From: Nannocystis bainbridge
GTDB taxonomy: Bacteria; Myxococcota_A; Polyangia; Nannocystales; Nannocystaceae
DNA length: 64,000 nucleotides
Direction of reading: 5' to 3'
Assembly (NCBI RefSeq): GCF_028368995.1
Contig: NZ_JAQNDL010000002.1
Span: 186,001-250,000 of the forward strand
Shown piece after piece: positions 42,080-50,993 of the stretch. How positions within the stretch are numbered: position 1 is the first letter of the stretch; each line of letters opens with the position of its first letter. The position numbers and the translations under genes were made by a program. Below the pieces are notes generated by a model that saw only the letters and a program-made list of their open reading frames with translations, did no database searches and was not told where the DNA came from.

Positions 42080-44044
42080 TCGCGCCCCAAGTCTGCGTTC
42101 GCGTGTGCGCTGGCCGTGCTCGCCGCGTTGGGCGCTTGTGAGCGGCGCAATCAGGGCATCTCGGCCGCCGAGGCCGGGATCTACTTCCCGGCGGCGCTGA
42201 CGCTCGACCCGCGCGTCGCCGACGGCGACCCGGCGCGGTGGTTGTTCGTCGCCAACGCCAACAGCAACCTGGCCTACAACGCCGGCTCGCTGGTCGCCGT
42301 CGATCTCGATCGGTTCTTCCACGCGTGGATGAACTGCCCGAGCCTCTGCCTCTACAAGGTCGACGACGGCACCTGCAGCGCCGCCGCCAAGACCGACCCG
42401 TGCGGGATCCGTGAGACCGTGCAGGACATCGGCGAAGACGTCGACGCCGACACGCCGTGTCGCCACGCCGCGTTCCGTCCGCAGGTGATCGAGTGCGAGG
42501 ACACGCAGGTGATCGCCCGCGTCGACGTCGACGGCGACGGCGAGTCCGACAAGCCGCTGTCGGTGCGCATGGGCAGCTTCATCACCGCGCTGGCGGGGTG
42601 GAGCCGCAGCGCCAAGGAGGCGCTGCTGCTGGCGACGGTGAAGGCCGACCCGAGCATCACCTGGGTCGAGCTCACCGGCGGCATCGCAAAGCCCTTCGAT
42701 CCCGAGCGACCGCTGGCGCCGACCGACCTCTCGTTCGAGTGCGGGCAGGGCACGACCGACCTGTTCGACTCGGGACGCTGCGCCCGCTCCGGCGACGACT
42801 CGCACGCGCTGCGCTTCCCGTTCGACGACGGCGACAACCGCCGCATCGGCCCGGAGCCGTCGAACATCCTGGTGTCGAAGCTGCGCAACTGGGCGTTCGT
42901 GACGTTCGCGACCACGCCCGAGGTGGTGCTGATCGACCTCGCGTACCCGGTCGGCGGGCAGCTGCCGGCCAACCCCGACGACACCACCGGCGAGCCCGAC
43001 ACGACCACCGGCACGTCGACGACCACGAGCACCTCGACGACCAGCGACACGACCGACACGTCGAGCACGACCGACGCCTCGAGCACGACGGACACCTCGA
43101 GCACGACCGACGCCACGAGCGCGGGCGACACCTCGACGACCACCGGCGCGCCGCCCGAGCCCGAGCCGGTGCCGCCGGGGACCAAGCCGCTCATCGTCGA
43201 CGCGCGCTCGGTGTTCCTCATCGGCGAGTCGTTCGGCGGCGGCGGGTGGGGGATGGCCGAAAGGCCATGTGTGCCCGGCAGCTCGCAGGTGCCCAACGTG
43301 ACGAAGGTGCCGGTCACCGCTGACGGCGAGCCGACCGACTGCGGGCGCTCGCTGATCTACAGCAGCTTCCGCACCGGCCTGTTCTTCGCCCGCCTGACCC
43401 CGGACGAGGCGCTGCCGACCGCCAACCAGGTGTGCATCGGCGCGCCGCGGCTCGACGCCGAGGGCAACCCGATCGACCAGGAGGGCCAGCCGATCGACGC
43501 GCCCGAGCCGGTGCAAGCGGGCGAGCCGGGGGCGCTGCTGTGCACGCCGCAGATCTTCTCGGCGGGGTTCACGTCGGCGGTCGGCTTCACGGTGCCGCAG
43601 GGCTCGGGGCAGATGGGCGACATCGCCTTCTCGCGCGACGGCCGGCGCCTGTTCGCGGTCCAGAGCAGCCCCGGCGCGCTGCTGTTCGTCGACACCAGCG
43701 TCGACGAGCGCGGCGAGACCCGCGACGAGTCGGCCGGCCTCGTCGAGCTGTGCAGCGGCCCGAGCCGCATGGCGCTGTTCGAGGACGGCGCCAACGAGTA
43801 CGCGGCGGTGTCGTGCCCGACGCCCAGCGAGGTGTTCATCATCGATCTGTCCGGCTTCCGCGTGGTCGCCAACGTGGCCACCGGCGCCGGCCCGCACCCG
43901 ATCGTGGTCGACCAGGCGCGCCAGCTGCTCTACGTCGGCAACACCCTCGACGCCACCGTCAGCGTCATCGACATCGCCCGCGACCGCCCGACGCGATTCG
44001 CCGAGATCGCTCGCGTCGGCCTGCAAACGCCCTACAAGCGCTAG
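42077..44044 (+). CDS. Large lipoprotein, beta-propeller-like
   Basis: Lipoprotein of 655 residues: signal with lipobox AALGACER (Cys20). Strands with RWLFVANANSNL near the N-terminus, and DIAFSRDGRRLFAVQSSPGALLF, then FIIDLSGFRVVANVATGAG and LLYVGNTLDATVSVIDI near the C-terminus, are typical YVTN/YncE-type propeller blades. A Thr/Ser/Asp-rich stretch of about 60 residues (nucleotides 42975-43150) interrupts the domain rather than joining it to the lipid anchor. A GATG/CATG pair 14 bp apart (43252, 43266) lies in a Gly/Met loop. The partner gene at 44049 starts 4 nt after the stop, so the two form an operon of paired surface lipoproteins. The function is unknown. Confidence 0.78.
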   Translation: MSRPKSAFACALAVLAALGACERRNQGISAAEAGIYFPAALTLDPRVADGDPARWLFVANANSNLAYNAGSLVAVDLDRFFHAWMNCPSLCLYKVDDGTCSAAAKTDPCGIRETVQDIGEDVDADTPCRHAAFRPQVIECEDTQVIARVDVDGDGESDKPLSVRMGSFITALAGWSRSAKEALLLATVKADPSITWVELTGGIAKPFDPERPLAPTDLSFECGQGTTDLFDSGRCARSGDDSHALRFPFDDGDNRRIGPEPSNILVSKLRNWAFVTFATTPEVVLIDLAYPVGGQLPANPDDTTGEPDTTTGTSTTTSTSTTSDTTDTSSTTDASSTTDTSSTTDATSAGDTSTTTGAPPEPEPVPPGTKPLIVDARSVFLIGESFGGGGWGMAERPCVPGSSQVPNVTKVPVTADGEPTDCGRSLIYSSFRTGLFFARLTPDEALPTANQVCIGAPRLDAEGNPIDQEGQPIDAPEPVQAGEPGALLCTPQIFSAGFTSAVGFTVPQGSGQMGDIAFSRDGRRLFAVQSSPGALLFVDTSVDERGETRDESAGLVELCSGPSRMALFEDGANEYAAVSCPTPSEVFIIDLSGFRVVANVATGAGPHPIVVDQARQLLYVGNTLDATVSVIDIARDRPTRFAEIARVGLQTPYKR

Positions 44045-44048
44045 CCCG

Positions 44049-47000
44049 ATGACCCGCCGCCCCGCAACCACGCGTGTGAACCTCTCGGCCCTCGCCGCGC
44101 TCGTCGTGCTCACCGCGGGCGCGACCAGCTGCGGCAACCGCCAGAACCAGGTCGTCCCCAACCGCGTGCTCGACCGCCCGCTCGACATGGCGCTCGCGTG
44201 CGTGCGCAACGAGAACGGGGTGCTCACGCCGCAGTCGCTCGACCTGTGCTCCGACGCGGTGTCCGAGTCGGTGTGCGGCGACCTGCGGTTGGTCGGCTTC
44301 GTCGCCAACTCCGAGCGCAACGACATCGCGATGTTCAGCCGCTGCGCCGGCTCGGTCATCGACATGAACATCGGCGCGCCGGGGCCCCAGCTCATCAGCG
44401 CCGGCGAGGTGCCGTCGAGCATGACGGTGACGACCGGCCTGCAGGCGGGCTGCTTCGCCGTCTCGGGCAACCTCGGCAGCTGCGACCTGAGCGTGCTCGA
44501 CGTCACCGGCCTGGCCTCGTACGCCTTCGAAGAGCCGCCCGAGGAGGACCCGGCGGCCTACGTGTCGACGGTGGCGCCGCGCCGCGCCGACGGCACGCCG
44601 CTCGGCGCCCGCCCCGGGCAGGTGCTGGCGGTGCCGCCCGAACTGAGCAACACCGGCGAGCCGATGCAGGGCTGCGACCCGGCCAACCCGGGCAGCGTGT
44701 ACGTCACGTTCCCGTCGTGCCAGCTGATCGCCGAGGTCGACTTGCGGACCCAGCGGATCCTGCAGAGCCGTCAGTTCGTGCGCGACCCCAAGAACGACGC
44801 GATCACGGTGGTCGACACCGGCGCCGATCCGTCGTGCCCGATCGACTGCGCCGAGCAGTTCGAGGACCCCGACTACGCCGACGCGCTGGCCAGCGCGCCG
44901 ACCGGCGACCCCGACGGCATGTACCCGCTGGCGATGGCGCTCGTGACCCCGCCGGTCGATCCGACCGCCTGCGTCGACCTCGCCGACCTCGCCATCGAGG
45001 ACGTCTCGCTGTACGTCGGCGGGCTCGGGTCCGACAACGTCTACGAGCTCCGCTTCGACAACAAGACCTGGACCGACGATCCGCTCGAGTTCGAGTTGAC
45101 GGCGGCGCAGGGCATCTCGGCGATCCGGCCGACGCCGCCGATGCTGATGGCGAGCGGCAACAACCTCGAGCCGGAGCCGTATCAGTTCCTCTACGTGATC
45201 GCGGGCGACGGCTCGACCCGCGTGGTGCGGCGCGACTTCAGCCCCAACCGCACGGAGCTCGGCAGCGAGTGCGACACGCAGGTCGACCCGACGGTGGTGA
45301 CGGCCGCCGCGTGTCACCCGGCCGAGTTCCCCGGCGAAAATCCGCCGGACCGGCGGCCGTTCGCGCGCGGGCCGGGCATCCGCGGGCCCAACGGCTCGCT
45401 CATCACCGACTGGACGTTCCAGAAGTGGTACCGCTCGTCCGAGGTCGAGGCCGCCGGCGGCAGCTTCGATCGCTGCCCGTCGAGCAGCGCCGACACGGCC
45501 GAGGCGACCGCCGAGGGCCGCGAAATCTCGTCGCCGTTCACCGGCCCGGGCGTGGTCGGCGTGGCCTCGACCAGCTTCGGTCGCCTCGTCTTCGGCGTGT
45601 TCGATCAGTTCCAGGACGATCGCCGGATCGCCACCGCGTACGACTACCTCGGGATCATGGACGCCCAGATCCCGCCGCACTCGCTGTGGCCCAACGTCGA
45701 CCCGACGCAGCCGACGACCACGATCGAGTCGCTGCCGCGGATGGACGACAAGGCGCCCGAGCGCCTGCTGCCGAACGGCATCTCCGATCCGACGGTGACG
45801 CGCGTGCTGTCGCCGAGCCTGCGCCGGATCGATCGCGCCTACGAGACGCGCGTGAGCTGCGACGACGACAACGACTGCAACGACAGCCGCTGCTTGAAGA
45901 GCCCTGGCGAGGTCACGGGCTACTGCGAGCAGCTCGGTCCGGCCCTGTCGCCGCCGGTGTCCGAGCGCGAGCAGGATCGCCTGGCCAAGAGCGACGCGGA
46001 CGACGACGTGATGGCGTCCGGCCTCTACGAGAACGACGTCGTCCGGGCCGTGGTGCGCGACTACTCGGCGTGGGTGACCGGGACGTGGAACCTCTTCTGG
46101 GAGGGCGAGATCCCGGGCACCACCAGCTCGAGCGGGCAGCTGCTGTGCGAGGAGCCCGGCTGGGCCGGCGGCACCTGCCTCAGCACCACCGCCGGTGACA
46201 CCCGCCTGGTCGACAAGACCGCGCAGTTCTGCGAGCGCGGCGTGCTCGGCGGCGACAAGCTGTTCATCCTCGGCTGCAACCAGGACCCCGAGTGCGGCGC
46301 CGGTCAGTACTGCTTGCTCGATCCGCAGGCGCCGGCGGGCTCGCCGGGCCTGTGCGTGTCGGAGGTCTCGTACGGCACTTCGCGCGAGGAGCTGCTGCAG
46401 ATGTGTCGCCCGTTCCTGCGCGACGACTGCGGCTCGGCGCGGCGCGAGTGGGCGATCACGCGGGCGTTCCAGCAGGAGCTGTGGCTGCAGGTGCTCGACC
46501 GTCCGCTCGACTCGTTCGTGATGATGCGCGGCGAGGGCACCTCCGCTTCGACGCCGGTCACCGAGGTGGAGCGCGAGGGCCTGTGCCGCGGCGACTACGT
46601 GGTCGGTCACGTCGTCGACGACGAGGCGACCTGCGCGCGCGCGTCTGACGAGCCGAACTGCGGCGCCGACGGGGCGCTGCCGTGCTGCTCGCCCGACTAC
46701 GAGTTCATCGGCGATCCCGGGTTCGTCGAGTGCGAGGGCCGCCTGTCCTGCGCCCCGGCGCAGCCCGACAACGGTTGCAGCACCCACGCCGACTGCGCGG
46801 CGCTGTCGTCCGAGTTCCCGCTGTGCCTCGACGGCCTGTGCAAGCGCCAGTGCGGGGATGACGAGGACTGCTCGCTGACGCCGTTGCCCGGGCCCGAGTG
46901 CTTCCGCGAGCTCATTCGCTACCAGGTGCTCGCGCGCAACAGCTTCATCGTGCGCGGGCCGTACGACTTCCTGCCGCAGAAGGTGAAGGCCGATCCGGAC

Positions 47001-47633
47001 TCGGGGGAGTGCTACGAAGATCCCGAGGTCTCGAACCTTCTCACCAGCCGGATCCGCCTCGGCGAGGACGAGCAGGACTCGCGGCAGAACTCGCTGTGGC
47101 CGATCCCCAGCTGCCCGGCCGGGAGCAATCGGCCCGACGGGGCGGCGCCGAACCCCTGCTTCATCGACGTGTCGCGCCCGGCGACGCTGAGCAGCCAGGA
47201 CACCGCTCGCGCGCTGTACCACTTCTTCATGTACGGCCCGCCCGAGGACGGTCAGCGCCCGGTGCCGGCGATCCGCTACAGCAACCCGATGATGAGCTTC
47301 GTGCTCGACCTGACGAGCCTGCTCGATCTGGCGGCGCCGATCCCGGGCACCGACGACGCGCTGTGGCCGGCCGAGTTCGCCGAGTTCAAGCGATCGCGGA
47401 TCCCGGGTCGCGCCCGCGAAGCGTTCGGGACCAAGGCGGGTTATGCGCCTTATGACGCAAATGTGGTCACGGCCAGCGTGACGCTGACGGGGCCGACGCG
47501 GGTCGTAAACGCGCCCGAGCTCTCGACCGTGTTCGTGGTCGACAGCGCTGGCGGCACGACGCGCGGGCAGGTCGTGCGCGTGACCCTCGCCGGCGGTCAG
47601 GTCCAGCCCGACGTCCGGTTCCTGGTCCGCTAG
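44049..47633 (+). CDS. Very large Cys-containing lipoprotein, partner of 42077 gene
   Basis: Lipoprotein of 1194 residues: signal with lipobox TAGATSCGN (Cys23). The N-terminal 350 residues carry propeller-like strands (LRLVGFVANSERNDIAMFSR, SVYVTFPSCQLIAEVDL) like those of the preceding gene product. The middle and C-terminal parts have several small Cys clusters (SCDDDNDCNDSRCLKSPGEV, GCNQDPECGAGQYC, GCSTHADCAALSSEFPLCLD) of the EGF-like or myxobacterial type seen in surface proteins. It contains no recognised enzyme motif. The gene follows its partner by 4 nt with no promoter-like box, so it is translated from the same message. The pair probably forms one outer-membrane or surface complex (inference). 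Confidence 0.78.
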   Translation: MTRRPATTRVNLSALAALVVLTAGATSCGNRQNQVVPNRVLDRPLDMALACVRNENGVLTPQSLDLCSDAVSESVCGDLRLVGFVANSERNDIAMFSRCAGSVIDMNIGAPGPQLISAGEVPSSMTVTTGLQAGCFAVSGNLGSCDLSVLDVTGLASYAFEEPPEEDPAAYVSTVAPRRADGTPLGARPGQVLAVPPELSNTGEPMQGCDPANPGSVYVTFPSCQLIAEVDLRTQRILQSRQFVRDPKNDAITVVDTGADPSCPIDCAEQFEDPDYADALASAPTGDPDGMYPLAMALVTPPVDPTACVDLADLAIEDVSLYVGGLGSDNVYELRFDNKTWTDDPLEFELTAAQGISAIRPTPPMLMASGNNLEPEPYQFLYVIAGDGSTRVVRRDFSPNRTELGSECDTQVDPTVVTAAACHPAEFPGENPPDRRPFARGPGIRGPNGSLITDWTFQKWYRSSEVEAAGGSFDRCPSSSADTAEATAEGREISSPFTGPGVVGVASTSFGRLVFGVFDQFQDDRRIATAYDYLGIMDAQIPPHSLWPNVDPTQPTTTIESLPRMDDKAPERLLPNGISDPTVTRVLSPSLRRIDRAYETRVSCDDDNDCNDSRCLKSPGEVTGYCEQLGPALSPPVSEREQDRLAKSDADDDVMASGLYENDVVRAVVRDYSAWVTGTWNLFWEGEIPGTTSSSGQLLCEEPGWAGGTCLSTTAGDTRLVDKTAQFCERGVLGGDKLFILGCNQDPECGAGQYCLLDPQAPAGSPGLCVSEVSYGTSREELLQMCRPFLRDDCGSARREWAITRAFQQELWLQVLDRPLDSFVMMRGEGTSASTPVTEVEREGLCRGDYVVGHVVDDEATCARASDEPNCGADGALPCCSPDYEFIGDPGFVECEGRLSCAPAQPDNGCSTHADCAALSSEFPLCLDGLCKRQCGDDEDCSLTPLPGPECFRELIRYQVLARNSFIVRGPYDFLPQKVKADPDSGECYEDPEVSNLLTSRIRLGEDEQDSRQNSLWPIPSCPAGSNRPDGAAPNPCFIDVSRPATLSSQDTARALYHFFMYGPPEDGQRPVPAIRYSNPMMSFVLDLTSLLDLAAPIPGTDDALWPAEFAEFKRSRIPGRAREAFGTKAGYAPYDANVVTASVTLTGPTRVVNAPELSTVFVVDSAGGTTRGQVVRVTLAGGQVQPDVRFLVR

Positions 47634-47756
47634 GAACGCCGACCCCGGCGGGTCCTGCGAGCGTGAGGGGGCGGGACTGCCGCCGCCCGCGCAGCGGGGC
47701 CTGGGGGCGTGGAGCAGCGCGGTGAGGCTTGGGGGCGCCCCGGCACTTGCGTTACC

Positions 47757-48536
47757 ATGGGCGCCGCGGTGCCGCAGTTCAAGATCAAGTTCGGGGGGCG
47801 CACCTTGTCCCTCCCCACTGGGTCCCACCTGGTCGGGCGCATGAGCGACTGCTTCTTCACGCTCGACGACGACCTGACCTCGCGCTACCACGCGCGCCTG
47901 CACGTGTCCGCCTCGGACCTGCAGGTCGAGGACCTCGACAGCAGCAACGGCACGTTCCTCAACGGCCAACGCCTGCCGGGTCGCGTGAAGACGCAGCTGG
48001 TCCACGGCGACAACCTGAAGATCGGCCGCGAGGTCATCGCCATCCTCAGCGACGGCAGCCAGGCGCCCGTCGACGATCCGATGGACAGCCTGCGCAAGAC
48101 CATCGGCCCGCACGAAGAGACCCAGTTCCCGTCGCTCATCAGCCAGCTGGTCCAGAAGAGCCTCAACATGGGCAAGATCAAGGAGGCGGAGCGCTACGCG
48201 CTCGCGCTGACCAATCAGCTCATGGGCTCGAGCGTGCCGGTCGATCACCCCACGGCCAGGTCGTGCGTGGTGTGCCTGATCGCCCTGGCCCAAAAGTCAT
48301 CCTCGGGCGTGTGGCTCGACCGCGTGTTCCGCCTGCACGCCGTGCACGGGTGGCTGATGCCCGACGAGATCATCGAGCAGCTCCGCGGCGCGCTCGACCG
48401 CATCACGCGGATCCCCGGCACCGGCCTCGAGGACTACGAGCGCACGCTGCGAGAGATGGCCCGCGACGGCGTCGACGTGCCGCGCGGGTTGATGTCGACG
48501 ATCGCCGAGTTCAGCGACGCCTTCGGCGGGCCCTGA
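47757..48536 (+). CDS. FHA-domain protein
   Basis: Cytoplasmic protein of 259 residues. The N-terminal forkhead-associated domain (about 8-95) shows GSHLVGRMSDCFFTLDDDL, SRYHARLHV, and VEDLDSSNGTFLNGQRLPG: all the conserved phosphothreonine-binding residues (GR, S..H, NG). The C-terminal 150 residues form a helical, TPR-like part (SQLVQKSLNMGKIKEAERYA, VFRLHAVHGWLMPDEIIEQL). In Myxococcota such proteins commonly read out Ser/Thr kinase signalling, but no kinase gene is adjacent. The ATG at 47757 is the first Met; the open frame upstream is Gly/Arg-rich and not domain-like. Confidence 0.85.
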   Translation: MGAAVPQFKIKFGGRTLSLPTGSHLVGRMSDCFFTLDDDLTSRYHARLHVSASDLQVEDLDSSNGTFLNGQRLPGRVKTQLVHGDNLKIGREVIAILSDGSQAPVDDPMDSLRKTIGPHEETQFPSLISQLVQKSLNMGKIKEAERYALALTNQLMGSSVPVDHPTARSCVVCLIALAQKSSSGVWLDRVFRLHAVHGWLMPDEIIEQLRGALDRITRIPGTGLEDYERTLREMARDGVDVPRGLMSTIAEFSDAFGGP

Positions 48537-48680
48537 GCTTCTTCAGCGGGTGAGCGGCGTAAGCCGTCGCAAGCGACGCGACGCTTACGGTGCGCGTCGT
48601 CCTGCAAGATTGTGCGCGTGCATGGAGCACGCGCCGACGTGCTTGAGAGCGACATCCCCACGCGTGCATCGTCCGCTTCC

Positions 48681-49252
48681 GATGCGGCGTGTGCTCGCAT
48701 CGAGGATGCGTCGTTATGCTCGGTGATTGAGAAGCAGCGATCAGGGCGTCGTTCTCCTCCGATGCGGCGGGCGCTCGCATCGAGGATGCGTCGTCATGCT
48801 CGGTGATTGAGAAGGAACGACGACCTTGTCGCGTGCGTCGTCCGCTTCCGATGCTGCGGGCGCTCGCATCGAGGATGCGTCGTCATGCTCGGTGATCGAG
48901 AAGGAGCGACCACGGCGTCGTCCTCCTTCGATGCGGCGGGCGCTCGCATCGAGGATGCGTCGTCATCCTCCGCCTCTGATGCGGCGGGCGCTCGCATCGA
49001 GGATGCGTCGTCATCCTCCGCCTCCGATGCGGCGGGCGCTCGCATCGAAGATGCGTCGTCATGCTCGGTGATTGAGAAGGAGCGATCACGGCGTCGTCCT
49101 CCTCCGATGCGGCGGGCGCTCGCATCGAGGATGCGTCGTCATGCTCGGTGAGTGAGAAGGAGCGACGATGTCGTCGCGTGCGTCGTCCGCTTCCGATGCT
49201 GCGGGCGCTCGCATCGAGGATGCGTCGGCATGCTCGGTAGGTGAGAGCAGCT
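48681..49252. repeat. Minisatellite, eight copies of a GC-rich unit
   Basis: Copies of a unit beginning GATGCGGCGGGCGCTCGCAT start at 48681, 48761, 48850, 48930, 48978, 49026, 49106 and 49195, giving spacings 80, 89, 80, 48, 48, 80, 89. Each copy contains GATGCG...CGCATC GAG GATGCG, so two alternative hairpins share the middle arm. The 48-bp copies lack the block TGCTCGGTGATTGAGAAGGA. Confidence 0.92.
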
Positions 49253-49284
49253 CACCATGCGCATGAAGCTCGTCGGATGACGAC

Positions 49285-49334
49285 AGCACCGATCCGGAGC
49301 GAGCAGGTGCAGCTCGCTCGTCAGGATCGGTGCT
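49285..49334 (-). terminator. Nested hairpin downstream of TPR gene
   Basis: An 11-bp inverted repeat (AGCACCGATCC / GGATCGGTGCT) encloses a second one (GAGCGAG / CTCGCTC). It lies 32 bp beyond the stop of the minus-strand TPR gene and probably ends its transcript. No T-tract. Confidence 0.5.
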
Positions 49335-49366
49335 CACGGCGGCGCGGCCCGTGACGGGCGCGGCGC

Positions 49367-50869
49367 TCAGGAGTGCATGCGCTTCTTCTTGCGCCGGCGC
49401 CGACGCGGGGCCGTGGCCTCGTCCTCTTCGACCGCGGGCGGCGGCGGCGGCAGCGGTTCGTCGTCGGCGAAGTCGACGTCGGCGGCGAGCGGGGGCAGGC
49501 CGAGGCGGTCGCGGCGGGCGTCGCTGAGCTGGAAGAAGTTGGCCAGTTCCTCGAGCACGGCGAAGCGCAGCTCGTGGTCGAACTGCTCGGCCGAGCGGGC
49601 CAGGCGGACCAGGTTGCGGCGGTAGATCGCGAGGCCGGTCAGCTCGGGCGGCTCGTCGTCGGAGCCGCCGCGGGTGGCCAGACTGAGCGCGCTGATCCGC
49701 GGGTCGACGCCCTCGAGCACCAGCTCGAGCGACGGTACCTCGTGGACCAGCAGCACCAGCGCGGCGCGGCGCTGGCCGAGCTCGCGCAGGGTCTCGTCGG
49801 GGCAGTTGCTGAGGATCTGCACCACCTTGCGGTGCAGCTGCGCCGGGCTCGGCAGCCACTTCGGCGGCGCGTGGTTTTGGTCGAGCCGGTACACGCGCAG
49901 GGCCGCGTGGCAGGCCGCGCGGGCGTCACCGCGGGCGTACTCGGCCTCGCTCAGCAGGTGCCAGGCGTCGCCGTTGTTGGGGAACCGCTCGGCCGCGGCG
50001 CGCAGGGCCGGCAGGGCCGACTCGGGTACGCCGAGGTCGAGCCACAGCCGGCACATGCGCAGGATGAACTGCAGCACGCGCTGGACCTGGGCGCCGCGCT
50101 CCTCTTCGTCGAGCGGCTCGCCGTCCTCGTCCTCGTCGAGCTCGGCCACCGCGGCTTCGGCGGCCTCGGCGGCCTCGGCGGCCTCGGCGGCCTCCTCGGC
50201 GTCGACGGCTTCACCGTCGCCGCCGGCCTTCGCCTCGCTGTCCTCGCGCACGATCACCGGACGCCGGCGGCGACGCTTGACCGAGCCGTCGAGCTCGAGG
50301 TCGGACGCCTGCGTCGAGGATGAACTCAAGGACATGTCCTCTTCGCCAGCCTCGATGTCGCCGGCCTCGAGCGACGCGTTCAGGATCGCGGAGAACAGCG
50401 GGTGCTCGCGCAGCGCGTCGAGGCGGGCGCGGGCCTCCTCGTCGCGGCCGAGCGAGACCAGGCACTCGGCGCCGAGCAGCTCGAGGTCGAGGGCGTCGAT
50501 GGCGCTGACCGACTCGACGCCGAGGCCGTCGTCGCAGAACTGCAGGGCGCGCGCGGAGTCGCCGAGGTCGAACAGGGCGATCTGGGCGGCAGCGGCGTAG
50601 GGCTCGAAGTAGTCGGGGTCGAGCTCGATCGCCTGGTCGTACCAGCGCAGGCTCTCGACCGGGTCGCCCTCGGCGAGTGCGATCGCGCCGAGCAGCACCG
50701 CGGCGTCGGGCGCGTCGGGGCGGATCCGCTGGGCCTGCAGCGCCGACTGGCGCGCGGCCTCGTAGTCGGCGCGATCGAGCAGAGACCAGCCACGGTCGAG
50801 ATGGGCCGCGTAACGGCTGGTCTCGCCGAAGCCGGAGTCGTCGAGGTCTTCCCCGTCGCCGATCGACAT
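49367..50869 (-). CDS. TPR-repeat protein, cytoplasmic
   Basis: Soluble protein of 500 residues with tetratricopeptide repeats in the first third (RGWSLLDRADYEAARQSALQ, RIRPDAPDAAVLLGAIALAE, ESLRWYDQAIELDPDYFEPY). A charged region rich in Glu/Ala follows (EAAEAAEAAEAAEAA) with a short Arg-rich patch (KRRRRR), then a second helical part, and a C-terminal Pro and Lys/Arg cluster (PPPPPA...RRRRKKKR). It probably acts as a scaffold; no enzyme motif is seen. The start MSIGDGEDL at 50869 is supported by TATACG 8 nt upstream and discards 59 codons of upstream open frame. It is divergent from the LpoA-like gene. A three-unit 14-bp run (50319, 50333, 50347) falls inside. Confidence 0.8.
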   Translation of the reverse strand: MSIGDGEDLDDSGFGETSRYAAHLDRGWSLLDRADYEAARQSALQAQRIRPDAPDAAVLLGAIALAEGDPVESLRWYDQAIELDPDYFEPYAAAAQIALFDLGDSARALQFCDDGLGVESVSAIDALDLELLGAECLVSLGRDEEARARLDALREHPLFSAILNASLEAGDIEAGEEDMSLSSSSTQASDLELDGSVKRRRRRPVIVREDSEAKAGGDGEAVDAEEAAEAAEAAEAAEAAVAELDEDEDGEPLDEEERGAQVQRVLQFILRMCRLWLDLGVPESALPALRAAAERFPNNGDAWHLLSEAEYARGDARAACHAALRVYRLDQNHAPPKWLPSPAQLHRKVVQILSNCPDETLRELGQRRAALVLLVHEVPSLELVLEGVDPRISALSLATRGGSDDEPPELTGLAIYRRNLVRLARSAEQFDHELRFAVLEELANFFQLSDARRDRLGLPPLAADVDFADDEPLPPPPPAVEEDEATAPRRRRRKKKRMHS

Positions 50870-50883
50870 GCCCGCTCCGTATA
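50867..50883 (-). promoter_or_regulatory. Leaderless-type -10 box TATACG
   Basis: TATACG (plus-strand 50878-50883) lies 8 nt before the minus-strand ATG at 50869. Confidence 0.45.
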
Positions 50884-50976
50884 GCACGCCGTGCCATGGT
50901 TCGGACGGGGCGCGCGCGCGGCCGAGGTCGCCGCGGACGCATGGCCGATTGCTTGGGCCCGTCGACGCGGCCGGCG

Positions 50977-50993
50977 TATGCTCGCGGGCCATG
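50977..50993 (+). promoter_or_regulatory. Leaderless-type -10 box TATGCT
   Basis: TATGCT (50977-50982) lies 8 nt before the ATG at 50991. Together with the box at 50878 it defines a compact divergent promoter pair in a 121-bp gap. Confidence 0.55.

Larger units (their letters stand above)
48537..49366. other. Noncoding 830-bp region with minisatellite
   Basis: Contains the tandem array 48681-49252 and a strong hairpin at 49285-49334. The short frames in this stretch simply translate the repeat in several phases and are not genes. It separates the FHA gene from the convergent TPR gene. Confidence 0.75.

Noticed and set aside
43965..48293. Minus-strand open frame of 1442 codons
   Set aside because: It spans the large lipoprotein gene and the start of the FHA gene in antisense. 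It shows no recognisable domain, and the composition is typical of a shadow frame.
48612..49151. Short peptides encoded in the minisatellite
   Set aside because: The repeat is open in several frames on both strands, giving the same Arg/Ala-rich peptide each time, with no start signal.
48681..49252. Possible CRISPR array
   Set aside because: Spacings of 48, 80 and 89 bp arise from the repeat unit itself. There are no unique spacers of constant length and no cas genes nearby.
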